Below are positions 31,506-38,512 of a stretch of DNA of 44,309 nt, in pieces. Location: the IMG/VR virus record IMGVR_UViG_3300047320_000350, positions 1 to 44,309 of that record; one strand, written 5' to 3'. A program made the translations under genes and the position numbers. The notes beneath the pieces are model-generated. The model saw only the letters and a program-made list of their open reading frames with translations. It made no database searches and was not told the DNA's origin. Origin of the DNA: a virus. Numbering within the stretch: position 1 is the stretch's first letter; the number at the start of each line of letters is the position of its first letter.

Positions 31506-31652
31506 CTACTTTACGATTGCCTGGCCATTTGAACTGGGAATGCTTGCGGTCGCCAGTTTCATCACCCTCAAAGCGTTGATCGACGTGACAGTCTGCAACG
31601 TCACAGCTAGGACGGCGAGAATCGATGCCATTAAAAGGAAGTGGTCTTTCAT
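31506..31652 (-). CDS. Small single-helix membrane protein (48 aa)
   Basis: An ATG at 31652 with GAGGA seven bases upstream opens a frame of 48 residues ending at TAG (31506-31508). It has one membrane helix (LLMASILAVLAVTLQTV) after a short MKDHF start, and a polar tail. It lies 64 bases after the NusG-like gene and 11 bases before the next small gene, in the same direction, so it is probably co-transcribed. Its function is unknown. Confidence 0.55.
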   Translation of the reverse strand: MKDHFLLMASILAVLAVTLQTVTSINALRVMKLATASIPSSNGQAIVK

Positions 31653-31716
31653 AATCGGGTCCTCTGAGACCCAAATAACAAGTCTCGCGTGAGTTCCGTC
31701 TTGTGCGTCCGTGAAG

Positions 31717-32241
31717 CTATGCCGCCTGCAGGTTGGCTAAAGTCACCTTAGCGACCGTTCGCCCCATCATCGCCATTTCAAGCAACACTTCTGCCCGGTC
31801 ACCCTTCATGGACTTGATCCGGCCAATCAGCTCGGAAAATGGGCCCTTTGGGATCACCACCCTCTGACCGATTTCGAAAGCTGGCGGCCGATTGAACTGC
31901 CGGCAGCGCTCCATCTCAATGTCTGCTTCGGTCATCCTGATGAGATCGAATGCCGGATCCGGAAGAGACGCTGGCCGACCTTCGATCTGCAGGAAGTCGC
32001 GAATGCCCGGGATCGCCCGGATCGTCTCCCACGGTTCAGCGCCGATCTGCAGGTTGGCGAAGACGTAGCAGTTGAACATGGGCTTCGGCACGATGCGAAC
32101 AGCGCCGCGGCCTGCCCGCTGAGCCCGAGCGATCTTCGGGACGTACTGCTCGAAGTTGCGAGCCTTCAGACCGTCACCCGCCTTGAGCTCTTGCCCCGGC
32201 TCCGAAATCAGAATGTGCCAACGGTATAGCGCGTCATTCAC
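31717..32241 (-). CDS. NusG-like antitermination factor
   Basis: The 174-residue protein has an NGN-type N-terminal domain (YRWHILISEPGQELKAGDGL, then PMFNCYVFANL and IRAIPGIRDFL) and a C-terminal KOW motif (IGQRVVIPKGPFSELIGRIKSMKGDRAEVLLEM). This is the architecture of NusG and its specialised paralogues such as RfaH. A phage copy in the early operon probably lets RNA polymerase read through terminators into late genes. Its start overlaps the stop of the ribbon-helix-helix gene by four bases. A broken copy of its 3' end lies at 31239-31326. Confidence 0.85.
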   Translation of the reverse strand: MNDALYRWHILISEPGQELKAGDGLKARNFEQYVPKIARAQRAGRGAVRIVPKPMFNCYVFANLQIGAEPWETIRAIPGIRDFLQIEGRPASLPDPAFDLIRMTEADIEMERCRQFNRPPAFEIGQRVVIPKGPFSELIGRIKSMKGDRAEVLLEMAMMGRTVAKVTLANLQAA

Positions 32242-32426
32242 TTCGCGCTCTCCACGGTTTCAAGTCCGAACTCCACGAGCTGACGCGTTTGCTCGGCGAA
32301 GCTCGTCCCGGACTTCTTCGCGAGTTCGCGAACCTGATCGAAGGTCTCGGAATCAAAACCGATGACGATCCGCTTCGGTCCATCCTCAGTTCGGCTAACG
32401 CCCTTTCCCGGCTCTTTCCACTTCAT
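32238..32426 (-). CDS. Ribbon-helix-helix DNA-binding protein
   Basis: From an ATG overlapping the previous stop (ATGA) the product has 62 residues. It contains PKRIVIGFDSETFDQVRELAKKSGTSFAEQTRQLVEFGLET, the strand-helix-helix pattern of CopG/Arc-type regulators. It is coupled to the NusG-like gene. It may regulate early transcription; the target is unknown. Confidence 0.7.
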   Translation of the reverse strand: MKWKEPGKGVSRTEDGPKRIVIGFDSETFDQVRELAKKSGTSFAEQTRQLVEFGLETVESAK

Positions 32427-32899
32427 GGACGCCAGCCCTCCAGCGCCGCCTGGGCCCGCAAGCAAACTGCGGTGAAGGCCAACACGAATGCAGCATCACC
32501 ACCGGGGCGAAGCTCGACCTCGATGCCGTCATTCCAAATTGCATCCGCCGGGGGACATTCTTTCATAAGCCGTTCGCGATGCAGTGGGTCGTTGTGATCT
32601 GGACAGACTGTGACCTCACTGCTGACATGGCATGTACCACCTCGCCAGAAGAACCCGGTCGGCAACAACTGCTGAGTATGCTCCATCACTAAGGTGAAGA
32701 ACGGTGCGTGAATGCGAACCGGCTGCTTAGGATCCGGCGATGTCCATGTCTTCGACTTCTCGTCGTATTTCCATCCAAACTCGAGGGCGATAGCCTCGTC
32801 GATCGACTGACTGGGCGCCCTCGTCTGCTCGCATCGACGCGCGAGCGTGATCAATCGCTCGTACCTGCTTCCGTTCTGCTGAAGAGCGATCTTCCTCAT
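32423..32899 (-). CDS. Early hypothetical protein, ABA-sandwich-like
   Basis: The 158-residue protein has an N-terminal helix with ERLITLARRCEQ, then SIDEAIALEFGWKYDEKSKTW and PFFTLVMEHTQQLLP, a layout I associate with the phage ABA-sandwich domain proteins that are frequent in alphaproteobacterial prophages; these have no known function. It also has HVSSEVTVCPDHNDP. It overlaps its neighbours on both sides by four bases, so it is co-translated with them. Confidence 0.6.
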   Translation of the reverse strand: MRKIALQQNGSRYERLITLARRCEQTRAPSQSIDEAIALEFGWKYDEKSKTWTSPDPKQPVRIHAPFFTLVMEHTQQLLPTGFFWRGGTCHVSSEVTVCPDHNDPLHRERLMKECPPADAIWNDGIEVELRPGGDAAFVLAFTAVCLRAQAALEGWRP

Positions 32900-33627
32900 G
32901 CTGCCCCTTCGATCTCATCTGGATCAGCAACCGTCTTTGCCTTCGGTTTGAAAGCAAGTCCGTGGCTCTGATAGTGTTTGAGCACCTGCTCAGTGGTCAT
33001 CGTCGCGCGCATCGGCGGGGGTTGATTTCGCAGCTTCTCGATCTCGTTGGCTGTCATGCCGCCGATGCCGTAGTTCGGCCCGTATTTTTTCAGCAGGTCG
33101 GCGCGCGTGAGGCGCTCAACCCGATCCGCCATCTGCCGATTTTCCGGCGCAGCAATCCGCGCATCCAGAACCGTCCGGGCAGCGTACCGGTCTGCGAGCA
33201 TCGGCCGCATGACTTCGACGACCACCGTCTTCAGCCGCGCCGCAGAGGGCGGAAAATCGAGGCTCACACCTTCCACTTCGCCGCTCTTCACGCGCCGAAA
33301 ACCTTCCTTGATCGCCCAGACAGGGAGACCTTTCAGGATGGCGCCATATTCGCGAACGGTGGCTTGTGCCTCCCCCGCCGAGATCGTTCGGCTCGAACGG
33401 AAGCTGATCATCAGCCCGGCGATTTCGGATTCGATTTGCGCATCCGTCGCAACCATTGAAGCGAGGCTATTCGCCGATCCGACAAATGACTGCAGGCGCT
33501 GACGAACGTCGTTCTCGAGCGGGCGCGTCAGGACGTCACCTACTAGCGAACTCCTTGCGTCGGTCAGGGCCGTGCGATCCTCCGGACTGATTTGGGGTAA
33601 CATCGATGATACGGTGGTCAGATCCAT
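32896..33627 (-). CDS. Early hypothetical protein behind the replication gene
   Basis: From ATG 33627 (GTG 33633 also possible) the product has 243 residues, mostly helical, with a segment rich in Arg (RYAARTVLDARIAAPENRQMADRVERLTRADLL) and a C-terminal basic part. Its start lies inside the 3' part of the DUF1376-type gene (about 90-base overlap). A role in DNA replication is suggested by position only; no ATPase or helicase motifs are seen. Confidence 0.6.
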   Translation of the reverse strand: MDLTTVSSMLPQISPEDRTALTDARSSLVGDVLTRPLENDVRQRLQSFVGSANSLASMVATDAQIESEIAGLMISFRSSRTISAGEAQATVREYGAILKGLPVWAIKEGFRRVKSGEVEGVSLDFPPSAARLKTVVVEVMRPMLADRYAARTVLDARIAAPENRQMADRVERLTRADLLKKYGPNYGIGGMTANEIEKLRNQPPPMRATMTTEQVLKHYQSHGLAFKPKAKTVADPDEIEGAA

Positions 33628-34369
33628 AGCCGTCACTCGCTTGTTGATTACCGTTTGCGATTTCCGCGAAGCCGTTCGTCTCTCGGGAAGCGAACGCAGG
33701 AGGCCCGGCGCCACCGCGGATAACTGCGCCGATGTACTCAGAGGGGCTTTGCTTCGTTGACGCCTGCTCGATCGCAGCTCGAGCCAGTGCAACGTTGCCG
33801 CCCTTAGCGTGCACGAGTTTGACGATCACGCCACCGGCGCTCTTGCCGAGAACCTGCTTTCCACGATCGAATAATTCCTTTTCGGGATCAGACGACGCCA
33901 CCGGCGTCCGTTCCGTAGGAACGGAATCTTCTTTGGTGGTTGTAGATGTGTTGAATTTTGCTGCACCACTGGTTGAACCTGTGCTTACAGCATCCGTTGA
34001 CGCTTGCCTGCGTTCTGCTTGTAGCTTTGCTTCTTTTGCTTGTTTTCGCGCCAAAGCGGAGGCTCTCCCGCCCTTTTGGCCTGCTTGCGACTTCTTCTCG
34101 ATCTTCTCATCCGTCAACGCTAGTTCAGCGTCGATGCGCGGATGCTTCCACCCTTGCTTGAACAGACGTTGAAGCACTGGTGCAGCACTCGTCCATTCCT
34201 CCGGACTCATCCGGGCGATGCGCATCAGTTGGACTTCGTCGTCGGGCAAGCCGTCTTTCTGCCAATACTGCATGATCAGCAGTAGGTACGCACCGTGCTC
34301 CAGAGTACTGAGATGCTGGGTGTCGCCGAGGTAATCCGCGATGTAGAGGGGCATCCATGGACGGCTCAT
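33536..34369 (-). CDS. DUF1376-type replication protein
   Basis: The 277-residue protein starts MSRPWMPLYIADYLGDTQHL and continues LEHGAYLLLIMQYW, the hallmark of DUF1376, a winged-helix domain at the N-terminus of phage and prophage replication initiators. A basic, low-complexity linker (about 105 to 155) and a C-terminal domain follow. Its start overlaps the stop of the GIY-YIG gene (TAATG). It likely binds the phage origin or recruits the host replisome. Confidence 0.8.
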   Translation of the reverse strand: MSRPWMPLYIADYLGDTQHLSTLEHGAYLLLIMQYWQKDGLPDDEVQLMRIARMSPEEWTSAAPVLQRLFKQGWKHPRIDAELALTDEKIEKKSQAGQKGGRASALARKQAKEAKLQAERRQASTDAVSTGSTSGAAKFNTSTTTKEDSVPTERTPVASSDPEKELFDRGKQVLGKSAGGVIVKLVHAKGGNVALARAAIEQASTKQSPSEYIGAVIRGGAGPPAFASRETNGFAEIANGNQQASDGYGSDHRIIDVTPNQSGGSHGPDRRKEFASR

Positions 34370-34974
34370 TAGCGTCGTCCTCCTGCGCGCATACCGGCGT
34401 GCTTGGCGATCACCTTCTCTGCGGCCAGAGAGTCTGCCCACCAGCGCGGTTTTTTATCCCCCGCCATGAGAGCTTTGAGGTAGTCCCAGCCGTCTTCACT
34501 TTGGATCAATTTCTGAAGCTCTTCGGCCGTATAGCTAGAGTGGTTTGATAGCCGCTTTTTGGCCACGCGTTCGCTGATGCCCGAAATCTCGCTAAGCAAT
34601 TCAAATGGCCTCGTCCCGTAGGGACGCTTCTGCTTTATGACGTTCGTGATTGCTACCTGCGCCGCCGACGCTGCGGCGGTTGGCTTGCGTTCTTTCTCCA
34701 CATGCCCGATAGCGGATGGACCCCGGGCGACAAGGTCATCGATCGCCGTCCGCACAGGGACGCAGTCGTGAAACCACTCACCCTTTACCCTGTGAGGTAG
34801 AAGATGCTTTTGGACCGCGCGTTCAAGCTGATACGTTCCGCTGATGGTGGCGATCAACGTCAGCTTGCTAGGCGCCGAGGTGGCTAATTGGTACATCCGG
34901 TTTTTCACGTCGGTCGAGAAGCCGATCTTGATGCGCCCCGCGCACTCAATGAAATAGACGTTACCGCCCTTCAT
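34369..34974 (-). CDS. GIY-YIG nuclease domain fused to an HTH-like domain
   Basis: Residues 1 to about 85 of this 201-residue protein form a GIY-YIG domain of the T5orf172/MUG113 type: NVYFIECAGRIKIGFSTDVKNRM, then TYQLERAVQKHL and GEWFH. Residues about 120 to 185 form a second domain (PFELLSEISGISERVAKKRLS to YTAEELQKLIQSEDGWDYLKALM). The neighbouring upstream gene encodes the same second domain without the nuclease. The pair overlap by four bases. The HTH-like part may direct the nuclease to particular sequences; this is inference. Confidence 0.78.
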   Translation of the reverse strand: MKGGNVYFIECAGRIKIGFSTDVKNRMYQLATSAPSKLTLIATISGTYQLERAVQKHLLPHRVKGEWFHDCVPVRTAIDDLVARGPSAIGHVEKERKPTAAASAAQVAITNVIKQKRPYGTRPFELLSEISGISERVAKKRLSNHSSYTAEELQKLIQSEDGWDYLKALMAGDKKPRWWADSLAAEKVIAKHAGMRAGGRR

Positions 34975-35564
34975 CGCGGTCGCCCTCCGGTTGCTCGACC
35001 GGCGCTGGCGGCGGCTTTGGCTTTCCTTCCGGCTTCAGCCACGGGGCTATGAATACCGCGAACAGGGTCCGGCCGCGAAAAGCCCAGGGCAGTTTCCGTT
35101 TGAGCAAACGCGGTGTTGAGATTTCGGTTGGCATTGTGAAACTTTCTGACCTTGCGCCGTGTCCGCGGGTCGACAGGCGCGTCTTCCAACGAGAGAACTT
35201 CTTGTTCGGCTTCGGCCTGCTTGCGTCGCGCCTTAGAGAGCCGAATCTCTTTCGAGAGCCACTTCCAACCTTCGGACTCGCATCCCTCCATCAGCATCTC
35301 GTAGAACTCGAGCCCGTCTTCGCTGCGTAAAATGGTCCGCAATTCGTCGACTGTGTATGGCCGCGTTCCCGCCACCCGATACTTCGCGGCGCGCTCAGAA
35401 AGGCCAAGTAAATCGCCTATAACTGACCACGTCTTGAGCGGGTGAAGAGATCTGAAGAGGTCCGATATCTGCTGCGAAATGGTGCACGATGACAAAGGAT
35501 TGGTGCACGATCCGCCACCCCCATTTTTTGCCATCTCGATATTCGCTGAATAGGCTCTGGGCAT
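34971..35564 (-). CDS. HTH-like protein sharing the domain of the GIY-YIG fusion
   Basis: From ATG 35564 (GGTGAG seven bases upstream) the product has 197 residues. Residues about 33 to 110 contain TWSVIGDLLGLSERAAKYRVAG to YTVDELRTILRSEDGLEFYEMLMEG, clearly related to the C-terminal part of the adjacent GIY-YIG protein. After it come a charged helix (RLSKARRKQAEAEQEV) and a basic tail. It probably binds DNA as the first gene of the leftward early operon, where phages keep replication or regulatory functions. Confidence 0.68.
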   Translation of the reverse strand: MPRAYSANIEMAKNGGGGSCTNPLSSCTISQQISDLFRSLHPLKTWSVIGDLLGLSERAAKYRVAGTRPYTVDELRTILRSEDGLEFYEMLMEGCESEGWKWLSKEIRLSKARRKQAEAEQEVLSLEDAPVDPRTRRKVRKFHNANRNLNTAFAQTETALGFSRPDPVRGIHSPVAEAGRKAKAAASAGRATGGRPR

Positions 35565-35912
35565 CGAATTGCTCACCAGCACGGGGTTAGAGATGCGAAC
35601 TACGCAAACAACAGCAGCCCAGCGCGGACGCCGGACAGCGCAGAACGTCAGCCGCCGACAGGCGACGGCATCACGTCACGACCGCCCAGCCCATGAACGC
35701 GCTGAGGCAATCCGCCGATTTCAGAATTGGGATCGAGAGATGACGCAGCTACACGGGCGGCTCTACCACCGAGCGCTCGGGTTCTCGGTGCACTGATGGC
35801 AGCGACGCACTCACAAAGTCCCGAATGTGGTGCGCACGCGCCCGATGGGCCTTGCGACTCACCGGGCGAGCGTTCTTCGTTGAGGTTGTCGAGACCAACA
35901 ACGGAGACTGAA
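35565..35912 (+). other. Short region with one doubtful small gene
   Basis: The only candidate gene is a frame from ATG 35593 to 35796 (67 residues, MRTTQTTAAQRGRRTAQNV, ending FQNWDREMTQLHGRLYHRALGFSVH), preceded by GGGG six bases upstream. Its stop overlaps an ATG of the next frame (TGATG). It is basic and could be real, but nothing confirms it. The region should also hold promoters for the divergent leftward operon and the rightward gene at 35913. Confidence 0.35.
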
Positions 35913-36176
35913 ATGATTGATGATGACCGCTCTTTTGCCGCGTCCCTGAACGCGCATCGATTCATGCTCGAACTGCTTTGGGCAAGGGTGCTGCATTCTG
36001 AGGGAGAAAATGCCAACGACCTCATCGCTGAAATCCTTCGCGTGGCCGGCAAGACAGACCACCTACGAGCGGAGAACGAGGCGCATGCGGAAGTACTGGC
36101 AGACGTCGCAGTGCAAACACAGCAAGATGTTGCCCGTATCCTCGCAGGCGCGATGACCCGGGCAGGAATAAAATGA
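35913..36176 (+). CDS. Small early protein, helical
   Basis: The 87-residue protein starts at ATG 35913, six bases after GGAG. It is helical and acidic-to-neutral (AHRFMLELLWARVLHSEGENAND, then LRAENEAHAEVLADVAVQTQQDVARIL). The longer frame from 35796 or 35727 adds a low-complexity stretch with no ribosome binding site. It runs against the Cro-like gene (convergent). Its function is unknown. Confidence 0.6.
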   Translation: MIDDDRSFAASLNAHRFMLELLWARVLHSEGENANDLIAEILRVAGKTDHLRAENEAHAEVLADVAVQTQQDVARILAGAMTRAGIK

Positions 36177-36206
36177 TCTCAGGAACACGACCGCCGGCGA
36201 TTCCGC

Positions 36207-36509
36207 TCATGCGGCACCTGCTTGTTCTGGTGCGGTGGCGAGGACTTTCGCCTCTGTATCATCCGGCGATGCGGTTAAGGGCGGGAGAAATTCGTCTGAA
36301 GTCAGGGGAATTCCGTTCTCTCTCGCATATTCCAGAATTTTACGATGGTGCCGCTGCGGAATGAGTCCGCCTGTGCCGCCGCGCTCGCGGGAATAACACC
36401 AACGATAGGGAGCAACCCTTTTGGTTCCGGTCACGCGAGACACAACCATCTCCCCGCCAAGCTTCTTTATGATGCTGGCAGCGGGCTCTGCCGGAATGGT
36501 CAACTTCAT
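36207..36509 (-). CDS. Cro-like regulator of the lysis-lysogeny switch
   Basis: The 100-residue protein contains LGGEMVVSRVTGTKRVAPYRWCYSRERGGTGGLIPQRHHRKILEYARENGI, the helix-turn-helix pattern of small prophage regulators that sit opposite a CI-type repressor. GAGG lies eight bases before the ATG. It is divergent from the repressor at 36620, with operators in the 110 bases between. It would act as the early regulator favouring lytic growth. Confidence 0.75.
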   Translation of the reverse strand: MKLTIPAEPAASIIKKLGGEMVVSRVTGTKRVAPYRWCYSRERGGTGGLIPQRHHRKILEYARENGIPLTSDEFLPPLTASPDDTEAKVLATAPEQAGAA

Positions 36510-36539
36510 AGGAACGACCTCGCAAATCAGGCCGCATTA

Positions 36540-36617
36540 TTTTCCGTTTTAGAAATTATCGCAATAGTATTTTCGATTTTGGATGTTGCCATCACTGAAT
36601 TTTTGCGAAGTATGAAA
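36540..36617. promoter_or_regulatory. Operator region O1-O3 between cro-like and repressor genes
   Basis: Three related 16-base sites lie at 36540-36555 (TTTTC-N7-GAAA), 36570-36585 (TTTTC-N7-GATG) and 36602-36617 (TTTGC-N7-GAAA). Their starts are 30 and 32 bases apart, about three helical turns, so bound proteins would lie on the same face. The third site covers the bases before the repressor start codon, which suggests autoregulation. The same motif occurs twice beyond the repressor gene. Confidence 0.75.
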
Positions 36618-36619
36618 AA

Positions 36620-37387
36620 ATGACCGAAAAGAAACGCGCCAATGAACTTGCGCTGGACTACATCCAGTCCGAGTTGACACGAACAGGAGCCGCCAAAGGC
36701 GACTTGGCAAAAGCCATGAATATTAGCGCTTCCGCGCTATCGAAGATCTTGACGAAGCAGCGCCAAATTGACCTTGGCGAATTGTTCCTGGCTCAGAGGT
36801 TCTTCCAGTCGCCTCCGGAAATCGAGATTCAGCTCGTCCAATCATTATTCCCGGATAGAAAGATCAAACTGAATCGAGAAACGGACCGACCGCGATTGAC
36901 CGATCAGCAGGCGCTGGCCGCAGCGCGGCGCCTAAGCACCATGGAACTGGACGAGACGGGACCCGAGGTGAAGGGGATACGAAACCCGAGAGACGTGGAC
37001 ATCTTTCACACGACCCCGGGTAACGATAAATCTTTCATCGTCGGCCCCCAAGTCATGGGCCTTAAACTTCGCCCCCCGACGATCCTGCTCGCTAGGAAAA
37101 TTGCAGCAATTTACATGGTGGGGGCATCAGCTAGCCCAAGATATAACGACGGTGAGCTCATCATATTCGACGTTGAGCGATCACCCGCGATAGCGGAATA
37201 CGTCATCATCGAGGGACACCCGGTTAATGCTAGCGGCATGCGATCAGCTTACGTGGGCCGCTTGGTAGAGCGGAATGGCACAGACGTCTCCATCGACTTG
37301 ATTTCCTCAAGGATGACTTTGCACTTTCCTACCGGCGAATTTTCCGCAATCCGTAGGATAATACCTCTAGACGAACTTTTGCCGTGA
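36620..37387 (+). CDS. CI-like prophage repressor, S24-type C-terminus
   Basis: The 255-residue protein has an N-terminal helix-turn-helix (TGAAKGDLAKAMNISASALSKIL, residues 22 to 44) and a C-terminal LexA/CI-type domain with MVGASASPRYNDGELIIFD (Ser170 at the catalytic position). The lysine normally found in the VKRL element appears replaced: AYVGRLVER has Gly213 there. If so, RecA-stimulated self-cleavage may not occur, and the antirepressor encoded next door could be the inducing factor. Operators of the motif TTTTC-N7-GAAA flank the gene on both sides. Confidence 0.82.
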   Translation: MTEKKRANELALDYIQSELTRTGAAKGDLAKAMNISASALSKILTKQRQIDLGELFLAQRFFQSPPEIEIQLVQSLFPDRKIKLNRETDRPRLTDQQALAAARRLSTMELDETGPEVKGIRNPRDVDIFHTTPGNDKSFIVGPQVMGLKLRPPTILLARKIAAIYMVGASASPRYNDGELIIFDVERSPAIAEYVIIEGHPVNASGMRSAYVGRLVERNGTDVSIDLISSRMTLHFPTGEFSAIRRIIPLDELLP

Positions 37388-37389
37388 TT

Positions 37390-37441
37390 TTTTCTAATAT
37401 CGAAATTTATTTCTTGCGTAATTTTCGAATATGGAAATAAT
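37390..37441 (+). promoter_or_regulatory. Operators O4-O5 and promoter of the antirepressor operon
   Basis: Two perfect TTTTC-N7-GAAA sites lie at 37390-37405 and 37422-37437, 32 bases apart. The second covers the spacer of a promoter-like pair, TTGCGT (37414-37419) and AATAAT (37436-37441), and overlaps the -10 box. Repressor bound here would silence the rightward operon beginning with the antirepressor. Confidence 0.7.
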
Positions 37442-37465
37442 GGACTTCCGAATCTTCGGGAGTCC
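37442..37465 (+). promoter_or_regulatory. Hairpin enclosing the antirepressor ribosome binding site
   Basis: GGACTTCCG pairs with CGGGAGTCC (one G-U) across a six-base loop; the pairing can extend to eleven bases per arm. The ribosome binding site GGGAG lies in the 3' arm, six bases before the ATG at 37469. The hairpin lacks a T run, so it is not a terminator. It should reduce translation unless opened by temperature, RNA or a protein. Confidence 0.6.
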
Positions 37466-37468
37466 ACC

Positions 37469-38209
37469 ATGTCGTCTTCATTTCCAGCAGTCATTGTCCG
37501 CCAGATCGGTGCCAGCACCGCACAGGCGGTTGATGCGCGCGATTTACACGCAGCCCTAGGCAACGGCGATCACTTCGCCACATGGATGCGAGATCGCATC
37601 CGCCAATTCGATTTCACCCAAGGCTCTGATTTCGTTTCTTATTCGGAAAAGACGGAAAAAGGTGCGCCTCGCACCGAGTACGCCGTATCCCTCGACATGG
37701 CGAAAGAACTCGCCATGGTCGAGCGATCCCCGAAGGGCAAAGAAGTCCGTCAATACTTCATCGAATGCGAGCGTCGCGCCAAAGGCACGGTGCCGGCCCT
37801 CCTACCCGACTTCTCGAACCCAGCCATCGCCGCCCGCGCATGGGCTGAGCAGTACGAACGCCGCGATATCGCTGAGCGGCAGGTTGCTGTCCTCGAGCCC
37901 AAGGCCGTCGCGCTGGACCGCCTGACCGCCGCCGATGAAATGATCCTGATCAGCGATGCGGCGAAGCGGTTGGATAAACCGATCAAGGATGTGTTCGCCT
38001 GGCTTCGTGCCAACAAATGGATTTTCCGCCGTGCCGGTTCGAAGCGCGACATCGGATACGCCGACAAGCTTCGTGCCGGTCTGCTCGTCCATAAATATCA
38101 CACGGTGCCGCAGGACGACGGCCCGGAAGTTCTCAAGGAACAGGTCCATCTGACGCCGAAGGGCCTTGCGCATCTTGCCGGCGTGTTCGGCCGCGAGGTC
38201 AGCCGATGA
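37469..38209 (+). CDS. Antirepressor, AntA/AntB plus KilAC domains
   Basis: The 246-residue protein has an N-terminal AntA-type domain (QAVDARDLHAALGNGDHFATWMRDRI, then YAVSLDMAKELAMVERSPKGKEVRQYFIECER) and a C-terminal KilAC/ANT domain from about 140 (MILISDAAKRLDKPIKDVFAWLRANKWIFRR, then HLTPKGLAHLAGVF). Such proteins inactivate prophage repressors. It is the first gene of the rightward operon and is controlled by two repressor operators and a leader hairpin. It is coupled to the next gene by an ATGA overlap. Confidence 0.88.
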   Translation: MSSSFPAVIVRQIGASTAQAVDARDLHAALGNGDHFATWMRDRIRQFDFTQGSDFVSYSEKTEKGAPRTEYAVSLDMAKELAMVERSPKGKEVRQYFIECERRAKGTVPALLPDFSNPAIAARAWAEQYERRDIAERQVAVLEPKAVALDRLTAADEMILISDAAKRLDKPIKDVFAWLRANKWIFRRAGSKRDIGYADKLRAGLLVHKYHTVPQDDGPEVLKEQVHLTPKGLAHLAGVFGREVSR

Positions 38210-38394
38210 ACGCGCAGATCGTCAAACCCCTCGCCCGAGTCCTAGCAGCCTCATCCTGCGACCTTGGTGACGAACGCGAAGTAATGCGTGCTCTCCGCGA
38301 CGCTGGCATTCCAGAAGGCAGCATCATTGTACTGATGGATGACGCAATCGAGCAGGCCCGCGTTGTCCGCGCGGCAGAAGGCGCGCTCACATGA
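38206..38394 (+). CDS. Small acidic protein coupled to antirepressor
   Basis: The 62-residue protein begins at an ATG overlapping the antirepressor stop and ends at a TGA overlapping the start of a 31-residue gene. Its sequence (DLGDEREVMRALRDAGIPEGSIIVLMDDAIEQARV) suggests two helices separated by a turn. No family was recognised. The chain of four-base overlaps implies co-expression with the antirepressor. Confidence 0.55.
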   Translation: MNAQIVKPLARVLAASSCDLGDEREVMRALRDAGIPEGSIIVLMDDAIEQARVVRAAEGALT

Positions 38395-38486
38395 ACGTCG
38401 TTTCAGGGCTCCTGACCGACCTAATCGCCATCAGCCTCTTCATTTCAACCATCGCAATTTGGTCCGCAATCGCCTGCGGAGCGTGA
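38391..38486 (+). CDS. 31-residue single-helix membrane protein
   Basis: The ATG overlaps the previous stop (ATGA), and the frame runs 31 codons to TGA at 38484. Almost the whole protein is one hydrophobic helix (LLTDLIAISLFISTIAIWSAIA). The next gene starts 26 bases later. Its tight coupling argues that it is translated. It may be a small regulator or membrane-active peptide; its function is unknown. Confidence 0.45.
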   Translation: MNVVSGLLTDLIAISLFISTIAIWSAIACGA

Positions 38487-38512
38487 TCGGCGCGCCCGAT
38501 CGAGGATCGAAC

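Noticed and set aside
36173-36364. Plus-strand frame of 63 codons starting at an ATGA overlap
   Set aside because: It is antisense to the Cro-like gene, whose helix-turn-helix pattern and ribosome binding site are clear.
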